Source: Cyanodermella asteris
Lineage: Eukaryota; Ascomycota; Lecanoromycetes; Ostropales; Stictidaceae
Length of the DNA: 64,000 bases
Direction: 5' to 3'
Assembly (NCBI GenBank): GCA_900618795.1
Contig: UYJD01000009.1
Location: forward strand, 372,001-436,000
Shown here: piece after piece, positions 9,994-20,023 of the stretch
How positions within the stretch are numbered: position 1 is the first letter of the stretch
How the letters are laid out: every line of letters starts with the position of its first letter
Notes under the pieces: model-generated
Databases searched by the model: none
Seen by the model: the letters and a program-made list of their open reading frames with translations, nothing else
What the model was told of the DNA's origin: nothing
Translations under genes and position numbers: made by a program

Positions 9994-11803
9994 ATGGGCC
10001 AGGTACGTGTGGCCAAAACGAAGGTGCGCACTGGCTGTCGAACTTGCAAGTATGGCAATCTCAATAACGTCCTTTCTCACGGTCGCCTGAAGGCCTTGCA
10101 CTTTCTGAATGTCTTCTTCCGTCGCCTTGCATGATGATCATGACTTTGAACTGACAGACGACGATCATAGGAAACGCAGAGTCAAATGCGACGAAGCAAA
10201 GCCTGAATGCCGAAGATGTATAGCTGGAGGCCGGCTCTGTGGAGGCTACGAGGTTATAGTCCCGAAGCAGATAGCACTCCACGCTCAGCGTGTCTTGCTT
10301 CCCGTACCGCGACATGGGGGGACTGCGCAACCATCTCCATCAGTCTCTGCCACTAGTCGACTGTCCAGTCCAGTTTCTCCCATGCCAGGACTGAGCGCAG
10401 ATGAGGGCCATTACTTCGACTATTTCTGCAAATACACAGCGCCGAACATATCCGGGCCCTTTTCTTCGCCCCTGTTCGAACGCTTCGTCCTTCAACTTGC
10501 ACATCGAGAACCCCTCATTCGACATGCAGTCACCGCCTTGGGGGCCCTGCAGATAGCCCAGGAACGCAATGGGCGAATCGTGCTCAACCAGGAGGAAGCA
10601 AGTTTTGCCCTCACTCAATACGGCAAATCACTTAACATTATGAGGACGATGCTACAAGCTACAAATGTCGACCAGCAACGACTTGCGCTAGTCGCCTGCG
10701 TACTGTTTGTCACCTTCGAGATTGCGCAAAGGCGCTTTGCAGAGACGGCAATGCACCTCGAACAAGGGCTCAAGATGCTTGTGTACATTCGCCACAGTGG
10801 TGAACTGCCCGAAGGCTGGGACATTGATGATGGTGACACAAGTGACGAGGTGGTTGGTCTCGACAGCGAGCTTATACGAGCGTTTGACAGACTCGACATC
10901 CAGTCATCCATATTTCGGTCCACCAAGCCAAAGCTGTTTTCGAGTCAAAACATTACCACAAGTACACAACGAACTCCGAGACGCTTTCAATCGATTGATC
11001 AAGCCAGAGAATTCCTAAATGGCATCGCCCGTAACATCGCCGCTTTCCAATACGAGGTCCGCGCTATCCCAAGTCCACATTCTGCAGAGGAAGAAGACTA
11101 CTTAGACAGCATGCGAGCACGGATACGGCAGCAGCTATACGCCTGGAACGCGTCCTTCAGGCCATGGAGGCTGCCACAGGTTCCCTTGCCCATGGATTAC
11201 CCTGTGCCCGATAACGCAGGAGCGATAGCTAGTCTCGAGGCGGTTGCAACATCTAGCAGCATCCTCCTGGAGACCGGCACATCGGGCGGCCAAGGGACCA
11301 TCTTTGACGCATTTCTCACTCAGTTCAAGCTGATTGTAGATCTGGCCGAAATATCACGCGACCATCCACGACATTCTGCGCGTTCGGCCACTCTGGCTAG
11401 TGGAAGCAGCGGTTTCCACATTCACATGGCCTGCATTCCTTCGGTCTACTTGGTTGGGCTCAAATGCAGGGATCCGTTCATACGACGGCGAGCCATCAAT
11501 TTACTCAACAGCTTCACATTTCGAGAGGGCTTGTGGGATGGACCGATGGGCGGGCGGATGCTGGAACACGTCTGCGAATTGGAAGAGCGGAGCTCTGGCG
11601 TCGTCGTGACGTGTGCGGATGACCTTCCGGAAAGAGCGCGTCTACACGAAGTTCGATTCGATTTGAACGATCGTGTCGGAGGGATCAGTACTTTTTATAA
11701 AAGACGGGACTTTGATGGCGAGTACGGAGATCCAGGTATATGGCTAGAGTGGTCAGAACGGGCACAGATCGATATAGCGGCGCTGGAACCCAGTCCATAC
11801 TGA
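9994..11803 (+). CDS. Zn(II)2Cys6 fungal-specific transcription factor
   Basis: Predicted nuclear DNA-binding regulator of 562 aa. Model: join(9994..10049,10171..11803). Exon 1 gives MGQVRVAKTKVRTGCRTC; the 121-nt GT-AG intron falls inside the zinc cluster, and exon 2 continues KKRRVKCDEAKPECRRC. Joined, they form a complete C-x2-C-x6-C-x6-C-x2-C-x7-C binuclear cluster at about residues 15-43. Neither exon alone has all six cysteines, which supports the splice. The middle region (from about 100, with PLFERFVLQLAHREPLIRHA and LALVACVLFVTFEIAQRRF) resembles the fungal-specific regulatory domain common to such proteins. Targets cannot be read from sequence. It stands alone, with no adjacent cluster it would obviously control. 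Confidence 0.88.
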
Positions 11804-12285
11804 AATGAAGGCCATCATTACCAACTTCCCTGGCTACTCCTGCCAGGAGCCGATGCATAAAACTTGATCACATCAGCAATTCGATGGAGAAGATGACTAC
11901 GGTCGCTGCAAAGCGGGAATGCATTCGTTCGGCCTCGAAGTTCGAGACTGGCTGAATTCATTTGGAAAGTTTGAAGTCTGAGGGATTCTATTCATCAGAC
12001 CTCAGTCTCAGCTGGCTTGGGCTGATTGGCCCTGTCGTGTGTATGGACAGATACGCAATAGATTGGCTCAAATGCGAGCATCACTCTGACAAGTTACCTG
12101 TCGCAGAAAGTGCTAGGTCCCTAGCGAGGTATCTAGCAAAATATCCAGCCAAGGACATTGTTAAGAAAGGTGGCCGGCACAGCCTTCTTGCCACCCGTCT
12201 TGTGCATAAGTTTGGTGCTAACGACTGTTCCTTTATCCATCTCTAGGCTAGAACACGGGCATTGCCACGGCGTCGCCAATTGTAA
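11804..12285. other. Intergenic sequence left of the gap
   Basis: No gene seen. The open frames here are short and some run into the N block, so their length is artificial. Confidence 0.5.
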
Positions 12286-12917
12286 NNNNNNNNNNNNNNN
12301 NNNNNNNNNNNNNNNNNNNNNNNNNNNNNNNNNNNNNNNNNNNNNNNNNNNNNNNNNNNNNNNNNNNNNNNNNNNNNNNNNNNNNNNNNNNNNNNNNNNN
12401 NNNNNNNNNNNNNNNNNNNNNNNNNNNNNNNNNNNNNNNNNNNNNNNNNNNNNNNNNNNNNNNNNNNNNNNNNNNNNNNNNNNNNNNNNNNNNNNNNNNN
12501 NNNNNNNNNNNNNNNNNNNNNNNNNNNNNNNNNNNNNNNNNNNNNNNNNNNNNNNNNNNNNNNNNNNNNNNNNNNNNNNNNNNNNNNNNNNNNNNNNNNN
12601 NNNNNNNNNNNNNNNNNNNNNNNNNNNNNNNNNNNNNNNNNNNNNNNNNNNNNNNNNNNNNNNNNNNNNNNNNNNNNNNNNNNNNNNNNNNNNNNNNNNN
12701 NNNNNNNNNNNNNNNNNNNNNNNNNNNNNNNNNNNNNNNNNNNNNNNNNNNNNNNNNNNNNNNNNNNNNNNNNNNNNNNNNNNNNNNNNNNNNNNNNNNN
12801 NNNNNNNNNNNNNNNNNNNNNNNNNNNNNNNNNNNNNNNNNNNNNNNNNNNNNNNNNNNNNNNNNNNNNNNNNNNNNNNNNNNNNNNNNNNNNNNNNNNN
12901 NNNNNNNNNNNNNNNNN
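12286..12917. other. Assembly gap, 632 N
   Basis: A run of undetermined bases. Long open frames across it on both strands are artefacts of reading N as open. Diverged tandem-repeat copies directly to its right suggest the missing sequence is repetitive. Confidence 0.98.
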
Positions 12918-12926
12918 ATGGCCCGA

Positions 12927-13109
12927 GCTCGAGGCTGAAGCATGGCGAAGCTTAAAGCTGCCTCACACCAACCCATCGCCCTCTCCGATTCGACGCGCCA
13001 GCCGATTGACACATGCTTAACATCACAGAGCCTCCGATCTCGAAAGACCCCAAAGCCAAACCTCGTGGCTGACGTACGGCGAAGGTTAAGGCTGCCTCGC
13101 CCCAAGCCA
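12927..13109. repeat. Degenerate tandem repeat next to the assembly gap, period about 134 bp
   Basis: About 49 bp starting at 12927 (CTCGAGGCTGAAGCATGGCG and onward) matches a segment starting at 13061 (CTCGTGGCTGACGTACGGCG and onward) at roughly 39 of 49 positions by hand alignment. Both end in a shared core, GCTGCCTC followed by a CC-rich stretch. Further copies may lie in the gap. Confidence 0.6.
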
Positions 13110-13399
13110 GAAACAGCAATGACCCTCCTACGAGCATTCAGAATCGCGTCACTCAACACGAGACCAGGTAACATGAGCCTTGCGAGCCGTTGTTTCGAGT
13201 TTCAGTCAACATCAACGAGTGTTCTACGATGAAGCAATATGTTTGGGGGCCAGGGAGCGACTTGCCAGTATAAATGAAAGTGTAGCTGCACTTGCTAAAT
13301 CATCATGTGGAGCATATTCTATCACGTACCTGATCCCAGTCTTTCTTGTATCCGGTGAGATCTTTCAGCTTCATTCACAGACATTGTCCGCCATTCGAG

Positions 13400-15151
13400 A
13401 TGAGACCCACAACGGCCATAGCGTTGTTGAGTCTCGGCATTGCGAATACAGCCGCATACACACCATGTCCACTGCTGGGCCCTGCATACCCAGCACCATT
13501 CGACCTGTCCAGCAATTCTAGCGTCTTCAATGCCGCTTGGAGCAACTTGACATCCCGAATTGAGGACCTTCTCTCCAATGACGAGGTTGCTCGCGCCCAC
13601 TCCTTCTCTCTCGGCAGTTTTTCTATTCATGATCCTCAGCTCCAGGACACACGGTCCAAGGTGTATCACCACACCGGCACGTTAGCGCTCAATGCTACTC
13701 GTGGGACTCGCACGGTTGACAACGACAGTGTCTACCGTATAGGAAGCGTATCAAAGACCTGGACCGTGTACATGGTGCTGGCCCGACTTGGAAGTTCGTA
13801 CTGGAGCAGGCCTGTCACTGACTTCGTCACGGAGATTGCCGCGTACGCGAATTCCACTCCCCCAGATGCCGTCAACGTGATTGATTGGAAGTCTGTCACA
13901 CTTGGCAGTCTCGCTGGTCAGCTTTCGGGTCTCACCAGAGAACTCGTCATCACCGAAACGGATCTCTCCACCCAACCTGGTATTGACCAAGGCAGTGGCA
14001 ATGTCAGCAGCATCTTTCCACCCTTGTCCCAGTCAGAAAAACCCGTCTGCAACACGACCACGCCCTGCCAGAGTGCCGATTTCTTGTCAGGCCTTGTTCA
14101 ACACGGGCCTGTATACTCGCCGTGGCGAGCAGCGAGCTATTCCAATCCCGCCTACGGGATCCTTGCTATCGCCCTGGAACGTATTACTGGCCGCGCGATT
14201 GAAGACATCTTCCAGGAAACGCTTGTCGGTCCATTGGGCCTTACGCACACATCGTTCCTCACCCCTGCCGACTCGAGCCATTCAGTGATCATGAACGACA
14301 CGCAGGGGTACGACGCCAAGTTCGGAAACGAAAGCGCTGGCGGCGGCATATACTCCTCCCTCGCCGACATGAACAAGTTTGCAATCTCTATCCTCAACTC
14401 CACGTTACTCGAGAGGACAGAAACTGCAGAATGGTTGAAGCCTATCGTACACACATCGAGTCTTCTCTCCTCGGTCGGCCGCCCGTGGGAGATCTTACGC
14501 CTCAAACAACCTTCGACTGGCCGAATCAACGACCTCTACACCAAGGGCGGGTCGGTAGACTACTATGAAAGTGCGCTTTGGATGTCTCCAGACCACGGCG
14601 CCGGCTTCAACATTCTCCTTGCAGGCCCTAACCCGACGCCATATCGCGCACAGTTGAAGGTCTTCGCCGCCCAGACGCTTGCCTATGCATGGGAGGAGCA
14701 GGCAGCAAGAGAAGCGAAAACGAATTTTGAGGGAACATATCAGTCGTGCGATTCGAATCTCAACTCATCGGTCTCGATCAAGGTCGACCCATCGACAGGA
14801 CCAGGCTTGATCGTTGAGTCGTGGGTCAATAACAGCACGGACGTCTTCTCGCAGCTGTTCGGGCCGAAGGCGGACCTCCGCCTTTACCCTACCACCAGCA
14901 ATGTCACGGCCGGGTCGAGGAGTGGATCGATGGCTTTCAACTGGATAAGTGGCGATCCCACTGTGCCGGCTGACGATCCCTCCACTGCTGCAATTACCGA
15001 TTTGGAGAATTGCAAGGCTTGGGATCAGGCTGACGGGACGTACTATGAGCAAAAGTCAATTGAGAAGTTTGTCTTCAATCTAGATTCGGATGGAAGGGCG
15101 GTTGAGCTTGAAGTACCTGCCTTTAGGGTTCGTCTGAGACGACAAGACTAG
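13400..15151 (+). CDS. Secreted serine beta-lactamase-fold protein (PF00144-like)
   Basis: 583 aa from the ATG at 13400. An N-terminal signal peptide (MRPTTAIALLSLGIANTAA) and many N-x-S/T sequons point to secretion. Class C beta-lactamase/esterase signatures are visible: SxxK at residues 116-119 (SVSK, nucleophile Ser116), Y-x-N at 247-249 (YSN), and a KGG near 390 that could serve as the third motif. This family in fungi includes esterases, peptidases and lactone or polyketide hydrolases, so the substrate cannot be predicted; antibiotic resistance is not implied. The C-terminal portion after about 445 lacks these motifs and may be a lipocalin-like accessory domain. Single exon. It lies immediately right of the repeat-flanked gap, apart from related genes. 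Confidence 0.85.
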   Translation: MRPTTAIALLSLGIANTAAYTPCPLLGPAYPAPFDLSSNSSVFNAAWSNLTSRIEDLLSNDEVARAHSFSLGSFSIHDPQLQDTRSKVYHHTGTLALNATRGTRTVDNDSVYRIGSVSKTWTVYMVLARLGSSYWSRPVTDFVTEIAAYANSTPPDAVNVIDWKSVTLGSLAGQLSGLTRELVITETDLSTQPGIDQGSGNVSSIFPPLSQSEKPVCNTTTPCQSADFLSGLVQHGPVYSPWRAASYSNPAYGILAIALERITGRAIEDIFQETLVGPLGLTHTSFLTPADSSHSVIMNDTQGYDAKFGNESAGGGIYSSLADMNKFAISILNSTLLERTETAEWLKPIVHTSSLLSSVGRPWEILRLKQPSTGRINDLYTKGGSVDYYESALWMSPDHGAGFNILLAGPNPTPYRAQLKVFAAQTLAYAWEEQAAREAKTNFEGTYQSCDSNLNSSVSIKVDPSTGPGLIVESWVNNSTDVFSQLFGPKADLRLYPTTSNVTAGSRSGSMAFNWISGDPTVPADDPSTAAITDLENCKAWDQADGTYYEQKSIEKFVFNLDSDGRAVELEVPAFRVRLRRQD

Positions 15152-15547
15152 ATCTAGAGGTTTCTTTGTTCGACGTTACGTTGAGACGGAAGGGAGCTGT
15201 AACTGTTAGACACGCCCAATGTTAATTGAATAATCTTCTGGAAATGAAGCTGATGTTTCGATGGGGATCCAAATTGGAGAGTTCACGAAAGTGTGGTGGT
15301 CTGCAACCCACAGCTGAGTTCTGCCCCTGTACAAGTCAGACTTGGCGAGAGTTCCAGCGACTTGTCAGCGGCTAGCCCAGCTAAGTTTTGCGGGGGAGGG
15401 GCAACAGCCATGCAAAATGACTTCACTACCCGCAACTCACGCAGATCAACTTTTTTTTCCTGATCTGCGATATAGTAGCGCTTGTTGATCTCCAAGCACG
15501 ATTCGATTCTTTGTAAGTGTGCTAGAGGAATATCAGCATATACAAAA
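15152..15547. other. Intergenic, promoter of HGH1
   Basis: No gene seen. It contains a T8 tract at about 15451-15458, roughly 90 bp upstream of the HGH1 start codon. Confidence 0.5.
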
Positions 15548-16901
15548 ATGCCAACAGAATTAGAAGAGGTGCGTAAACTTGCCTGATGTTCCCAGTATCA
15601 ATGTTGACATGCGTTCTCCAGCTTGTCGAGTTCCTCCACCATGGCAACACGCAGATACGGCAGATTGCCGCCGAAAATTTAGTACCATATTCCAAAGCCC
15701 AGCAATCGCTGTTCAAGAGAAATCAGTTCGAGCCCATTAAAGATTTGAAGCTTCTTGTTAAAGACTACGCGGCAAGTCCTCGTCAGAAACCCCCCCGGAG
15801 GGGGGAGAAGAACGAAATTCTGACCGGCGGCCAACAGCCCATCAAACAAAATGTCCTCACAATGCTCGTCAACCTCTCCGGAGACAAGGACATCCTCGAG
15901 GTCCTCGCCACAGACGACGCGTTCCTCGAATCCGTACTCCTGAGAATAACGGTAAGATCCAACTTCAAGCCCCTTCCTTGTTTTCCCTTCCCCATTACGC
16001 ACCCTCTCTCTTCCCACCTTCGACCAGCGAAACCCCCACATCAACTGACAACTCTCTCTCTCCCCCTCACCAGAACCAGAAAGAGCGCAACGCAAACGAC
16101 CTCGCCTCCCTGCTCGCCAACCTCTCCAAACACCCCTCGCTGAAACGCCTCTTCACGCTAAAGCGCTCCGTGGCAGCCCACCTCGGCGGCTCGCCCGCCG
16201 CAATCGACCAGCTCATGGACCTGTTCGTGCGCGGCGCCCAGGGAAGCTGGAACCCGTCCGCGGACTACGACCACCTTGCCTACCTGTTCGCCGACCTCGC
16301 CAAGTATCCCGAGGGCACCGACTACCTCACGACGCCGCAGGGCTACGACGGGGTGTACCCGCTCGCCAAGGTGCTGCCATTTACGGCGGTGGACATGCCG
16401 CTGGCGCGCCGGCTGGGCGTCGCGAGCACGCTGAAGAATGTTGCGTTCACGCTGGAGAAGCATCCCGAGTTGTTGGGCGATGAGTTGGGGCTGTTGAGGT
16501 GTGTGCTCGTGCCGCTTGCGAGCGGGGAGGACAAGTATTCGGATGAGGAGCAGGATGAGATGATTGAGGATTTGCAGTTGATGGATCCGGATGTTAAGAG
16601 GGACGCAAGTGCGGCGGTGCTGAAGACGCATTTGGAGACGTTGTTGATTTTGAGTACGCAGAGGGGCGGGAGGAAGGCACTACGGGATGCGGGGACGTAT
16701 TACGTGATTAGAGAGTTGCATAAGGGGTGCGAGGACGAGGGCGTACAAGAAGCAGTGGATCGGCTTGTGCAGGTCTTGCAGAGGGGGGAGCCGGAGGGCC
16801 TGGAAGAGGGTGGGATTGACGAGGTCAAACTGATAAGGGAGGCTGAGGGTGATGCGGAGGATGAAGATGATGAAGATGATCAGATTGTGCAGGCATTATA
16901 A
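15548..16901 (+). CDS. HGH1: Hgh1 family armadillo-like protein
   Basis: Model: join(15548..15568,15622..15771,15838..15951,16074..16901), 370 aa, the usual size for Hgh1. In yeast Hgh1 is a cytosolic adaptor linking the chaperonin TRiC/CCT to folding of elongation factor eEF2. Visible family features are the start MPTELEE joined to LVEFLHHGNTQIRQIAAENL, the central NxxDLASLLANLSKHPS region, LGVASTLKNVAFTLEKHPEL, and an acidic tail (about 355-365). Intron 1 (53 nt) and intron 3 (122 nt) are GT-AG. Intron 2 (15772-15837, 66 nt) has donor GCAAGT and acceptor CAG. Removing it restores continuous Hgh1-like sequence (LLVKDYA then PIKQNVLTMLVNLSGD), while keeping it would insert 22 odd residues without breaking the frame. 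Confidence 0.9.
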
Positions 16902-17146
16902 AATTGCTTTCATGTGAAGAGCAACATGAACTGGCGTGGGTACCGTCAACAGCGCGCCCGGTGAAGCGCTTGAGCCATTATATCATACACGATTGTGCGA
17001 ATATCAATCAAAATAAGCAACCAACATACCCAGTGAGGAACGTCAAAAGCAAAAACATGAAAACTTCGCTCAAGCTATCATTGTAGCCACTGGCTTTAGT
17101 TCGAGCTGCCACCCAGCCCATCAGCCTGGGCCTTCGGCTTTTTCTG

Positions 17147-20023
17147 TCAGTTGTAGGTTTTCTTCTTTGGCTTCTTTTGACCTTCGCCACTTGTTCCAGG
17201 AACTTCTTTGACAGCCTGGACTTGTCCTGGTATAGCCGAATTTGGGTTGGCTGGCTGACTTGAGGGGTCATTAGCTTGACCAGGAGCCGGTGCTGGCTTT
17301 GTACGTGTCGAAGGCTTCCGGACCTGCGGCCTGGAAGCGGTCTGTGCATTACCAACAGTATTCTCAGTCGATCCAGCCTTGACGGCATCTTTGATGGCAG
17401 GCTTGGATGTGGCGTTGGGTTTGTCCGTCATCGGCTTGCGGGTTCCTGGAAGGCCGGGGAGAGCCCTTGGCTGACCATTCTTTCCAGATTTTTGCGCCTC
17501 AGAGTCGTCCAGCTTGTCGAGCTTTCCTATACTTTCGCCTTGAGGCTGAGTGTTTGACTTCTGCGCTCCAGGCTTCTGAGATGCAATTTTTGCCGGTTTG
17601 TGGTGTTCAGGATTCGGTCCAAAGAATCTGTGTGCTCTTTCTTTTTCCACCCCCTCGGCAAAGAGATCCTCGGGAGCGTTGTTGAAGTATCCTTGGGACA
17701 CAATCAACTGATTCGCTCGTCGGAACTCATCACGGATCGCTATTATGCCATGATGCATGACTGGTCGACCAACATTGTGGGTGTGCTCAAAGGGATCTTC
17801 GATGGCCAGCAAGTAGCGATGAGTAATCTTGATAGCACCCTCCGTGCCATCTTCGCCATCCTTCGCCTGCTCAGTAGCACCAGTCCAGCCTTTGGACTGC
17901 TTAGAAAGAATCCCGCCAGGTGTTCGCAAGGACAATACGTCCTTCATCCACTGGAAGCCGGGAACACCCTTGTAAGCACCAACGGCGTAGTAGCGGAAGA
18001 ACTGAGCCAGGAGGGAGCCAAGCGATTGCTGGTTTCGGTCTGGTTGCCATCGTGCAGCTTCCTCGATAGCCTGCGGGTCTTGCCAGAACCGAATATCAAA
18101 CTCATTGCAGGCTGTCGGTGCCGGAAAGTTGGTGTCTGCGTTGCGATCGTGACACAACTGTAGATTGGGGGCAAGGGGAGGGCTTGCGATGTTGACAGCA
18201 AAGTGAAGAACCATGAGAACGTATCCATAGGACGAGAGCGTGCCGTGGTAAGGCTTGTTGATTTTTCGAATCTTCGCCCAAGCCTTGATGAACAGGACCA
18301 TGTCAGTGATGCGGTTGTCGAACATGCTGTAGCATCGTAGGAGCCTTGTATTGTGAATCGCAAGTGGATTGGAATGTTCGCCCGTTGCAAAGTTGATGTC
18401 ACACAAGACACCAACCCCGTCCTTCGGATATTCGAGCTCTTGCTTGCGTTGTCGTGGCTCACGATATCTTGAGAGCACATCCGGCAGTGCGTCCAGCGCT
18501 GTTCGAGCTTCAACCAATGGAATGTATTGCATATTGCCTTTCGCTTCCTGATACGCTTTGGTGTAAGCAACAATGATGCGACGTTCTTCTGGAGTGTACC
18601 AATCTTCCTGGATGGCAAGCTGATAGAGCTGAATCCGCTCCTCGTCAGTCTTATATGGTGGGGGCCGTGGTGTCTCCTCTTTCTTCTCTTTCTTCTCTTT
18701 TTTTTCCTTCTTTGGCTTCTTCTTTTTCCCCTTCTTGATGATCTTGACATCCACCGATTGTGTCTTCATATCACCAGCACCTTGTTCATTGGCATTTGGC
18801 TCAGCAGGACTTTCCCCGGACTCATCGCCCGGTTTGTCATCATCGTCGTCATGGACATGCTCATCATCCTCGTGAGCTATGTCTGTCGCAGGCTTGCCCT
18901 CAGCGAAAAGCTTAGCCATCTCTTGATCCCACTCAGTTCGAGATTGGCGTAACCTTTCCAGGAGATCCGGGGGAGGCTTCTCGCAAAAGCGAATGATTGG
19001 AACGCGCGTCCGGGTAAGCAGTCGAGCACCGAAGCCCCAGTCAAGTAAGGCTTTTTCAATGATGCGAGGGACGTTCTTGTATCTGTCGCTGTGCTCTGGT
19101 TTGCTGTCATAGAGCAGCATGATGTCCATATCCGAGTCAGCCGTGGCGAATCCGGATGCAATGCTGCCAAAGCATTCTAGGACAACGGATTCCGAGGGGA
19201 TGTCATGCGTCTCCGGGTGAGATCGAAGAACATCTCTGCAAAGTGTCTCTAGCTCTCGACGAATGTATGCATTAGCCTCTTGCACGTGCTGAGGCATGCA
19301 TGCTTTTGGTATGCGCACTCGGGCAATGTTCTCCAGATAATCAGCTTGTCGGAATGGCGGTCGAAGATCGGCAACGCGATCTGAAGTATCAGCAATGGGA
19401 CTATACGCAGTGCTGGCAGAATGAGAGGCTGCGTTAGGCGTCAAGATTTGAGGCCTTGACACTCCCCTGGAGTTGAATCCTACACGAGGGCTAGCTGACG
19501 CACGACCTAAGATATGACGTGGCCTGTCGGGACCATAGTCGGGTCCTGGTACCTGGATTTCGCGACTAACATTGGCCTGATGTTCAAATCTAGCAGATGA
19601 TCGGTTGAAATCAGTATGAGAGTGCGAAGCTTCTGGTAGGACACTACCAAATCCCTGCCGATGCTGGTTCCGCGACGTGCTTGCCCCTGCAGCGAAATCC
19701 TGCCAACTCTGGGGCGAGCTGACATGTGCACTCTGTCCTCCACTCAGATCTGCCCGGTAGGCCATTCCTGTGTGCCCATGGAGATGGGATTGTTGGGCTG
19801 CAGGGTGTGTGTAGTCATCGAAATCACGGACATGACCTTCGTTCAGGTCAAGTCGGTTAGACATGCCTTGTCGTCTCTGGGACTGAGTAAGCCTGTTGCC
19901 AAAACGTGGCGAAGTCACGGTCGAATTCTGAGGTCGTTGCTCTCCAGCAGGGGTCACATGAGCTTGAGTCGGAATCCCGTTCCCGATAATCATGTTCCTC
20001 ATCTGCGCTTCGAAATTATCCAT
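17147..20023 (-). CDS. Cid1/Cid13-type non-canonical poly(A)/poly(U) polymerase with a large insert
   Basis: 958 aa, single exon, ATG at 20021-20023. RNA nucleotidyltransferase of the DNA polymerase beta superfamily, expected to add A or U to RNA 3' ends in cytoplasm or nucleus. Residues 1-230 are low complexity. The catalytic core begins near 233, with the Gly-Ser motif at 286-287 and metal-binding Asp298 and Asp300 (ADSDMDIML). The third Asp is Asp542 (GVLCDINFATG). The nucleotide-recognition SSYGYVLMVLHF lies at 597-608 and the PAP-associated domain at about 664-755 (ending EDPFEHTHNVGR). The gap between Asp300 and Asp542 is about 185 residues longer than in S. pombe Cid1 and contains an acidic stretch (about 385-403) and a Lys-rich stretch (about 428-449). 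The C-terminus is disordered and basic. Whether it adds A or U cannot be told. Confidence 0.88.
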   Translation of the reverse strand: MDNFEAQMRNMIIGNGIPTQAHVTPAGEQRPQNSTVTSPRFGNRLTQSQRRQGMSNRLDLNEGHVRDFDDYTHPAAQQSHLHGHTGMAYRADLSGGQSAHVSSPQSWQDFAAGASTSRNQHRQGFGSVLPEASHSHTDFNRSSARFEHQANVSREIQVPGPDYGPDRPRHILGRASASPRVGFNSRGVSRPQILTPNAASHSASTAYSPIADTSDRVADLRPPFRQADYLENIARVRIPKACMPQHVQEANAYIRRELETLCRDVLRSHPETHDIPSESVVLECFGSIASGFATADSDMDIMLLYDSKPEHSDRYKNVPRIIEKALLDWGFGARLLTRTRVPIIRFCEKPPPDLLERLRQSRTEWDQEMAKLFAEGKPATDIAHEDDEHVHDDDDDKPGDESGESPAEPNANEQGAGDMKTQSVDVKIIKKGKKKKPKKEKKEKKEKKEETPRPPPYKTDEERIQLYQLAIQEDWYTPEERRIIVAYTKAYQEAKGNMQYIPLVEARTALDALPDVLSRYREPRQRKQELEYPKDGVGVLCDINFATGEHSNPLAIHNTRLLRCYSMFDNRITDMVLFIKAWAKIRKINKPYHGTLSSYGYVLMVLHFAVNIASPPLAPNLQLCHDRNADTNFPAPTACNEFDIRFWQDPQAIEEAARWQPDRNQQSLGSLLAQFFRYYAVGAYKGVPGFQWMKDVLSLRTPGGILSKQSKGWTGATEQAKDGEDGTEGAIKITHRYLLAIEDPFEHTHNVGRPVMHHGIIAIRDEFRRANQLIVSQGYFNNAPEDLFAEGVEKERAHRFFGPNPEHHKPAKIASQKPGAQKSNTQPQGESIGKLDKLDDSEAQKSGKNGQPRALPGLPGTRKPMTDKPNATSKPAIKDAVKAGSTENTVGNAQTASRPQVRKPSTRTKPAPAPGQANDPSSQPANPNSAIPGQVQAVKEVPGTSGEGQKKPKKKTYN

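Noticed and set aside
12158-13174. Long open frames on both strands across the gap
   Set aside because: They are open only because N is read as non-stop; the real sequence on either side is not coding.
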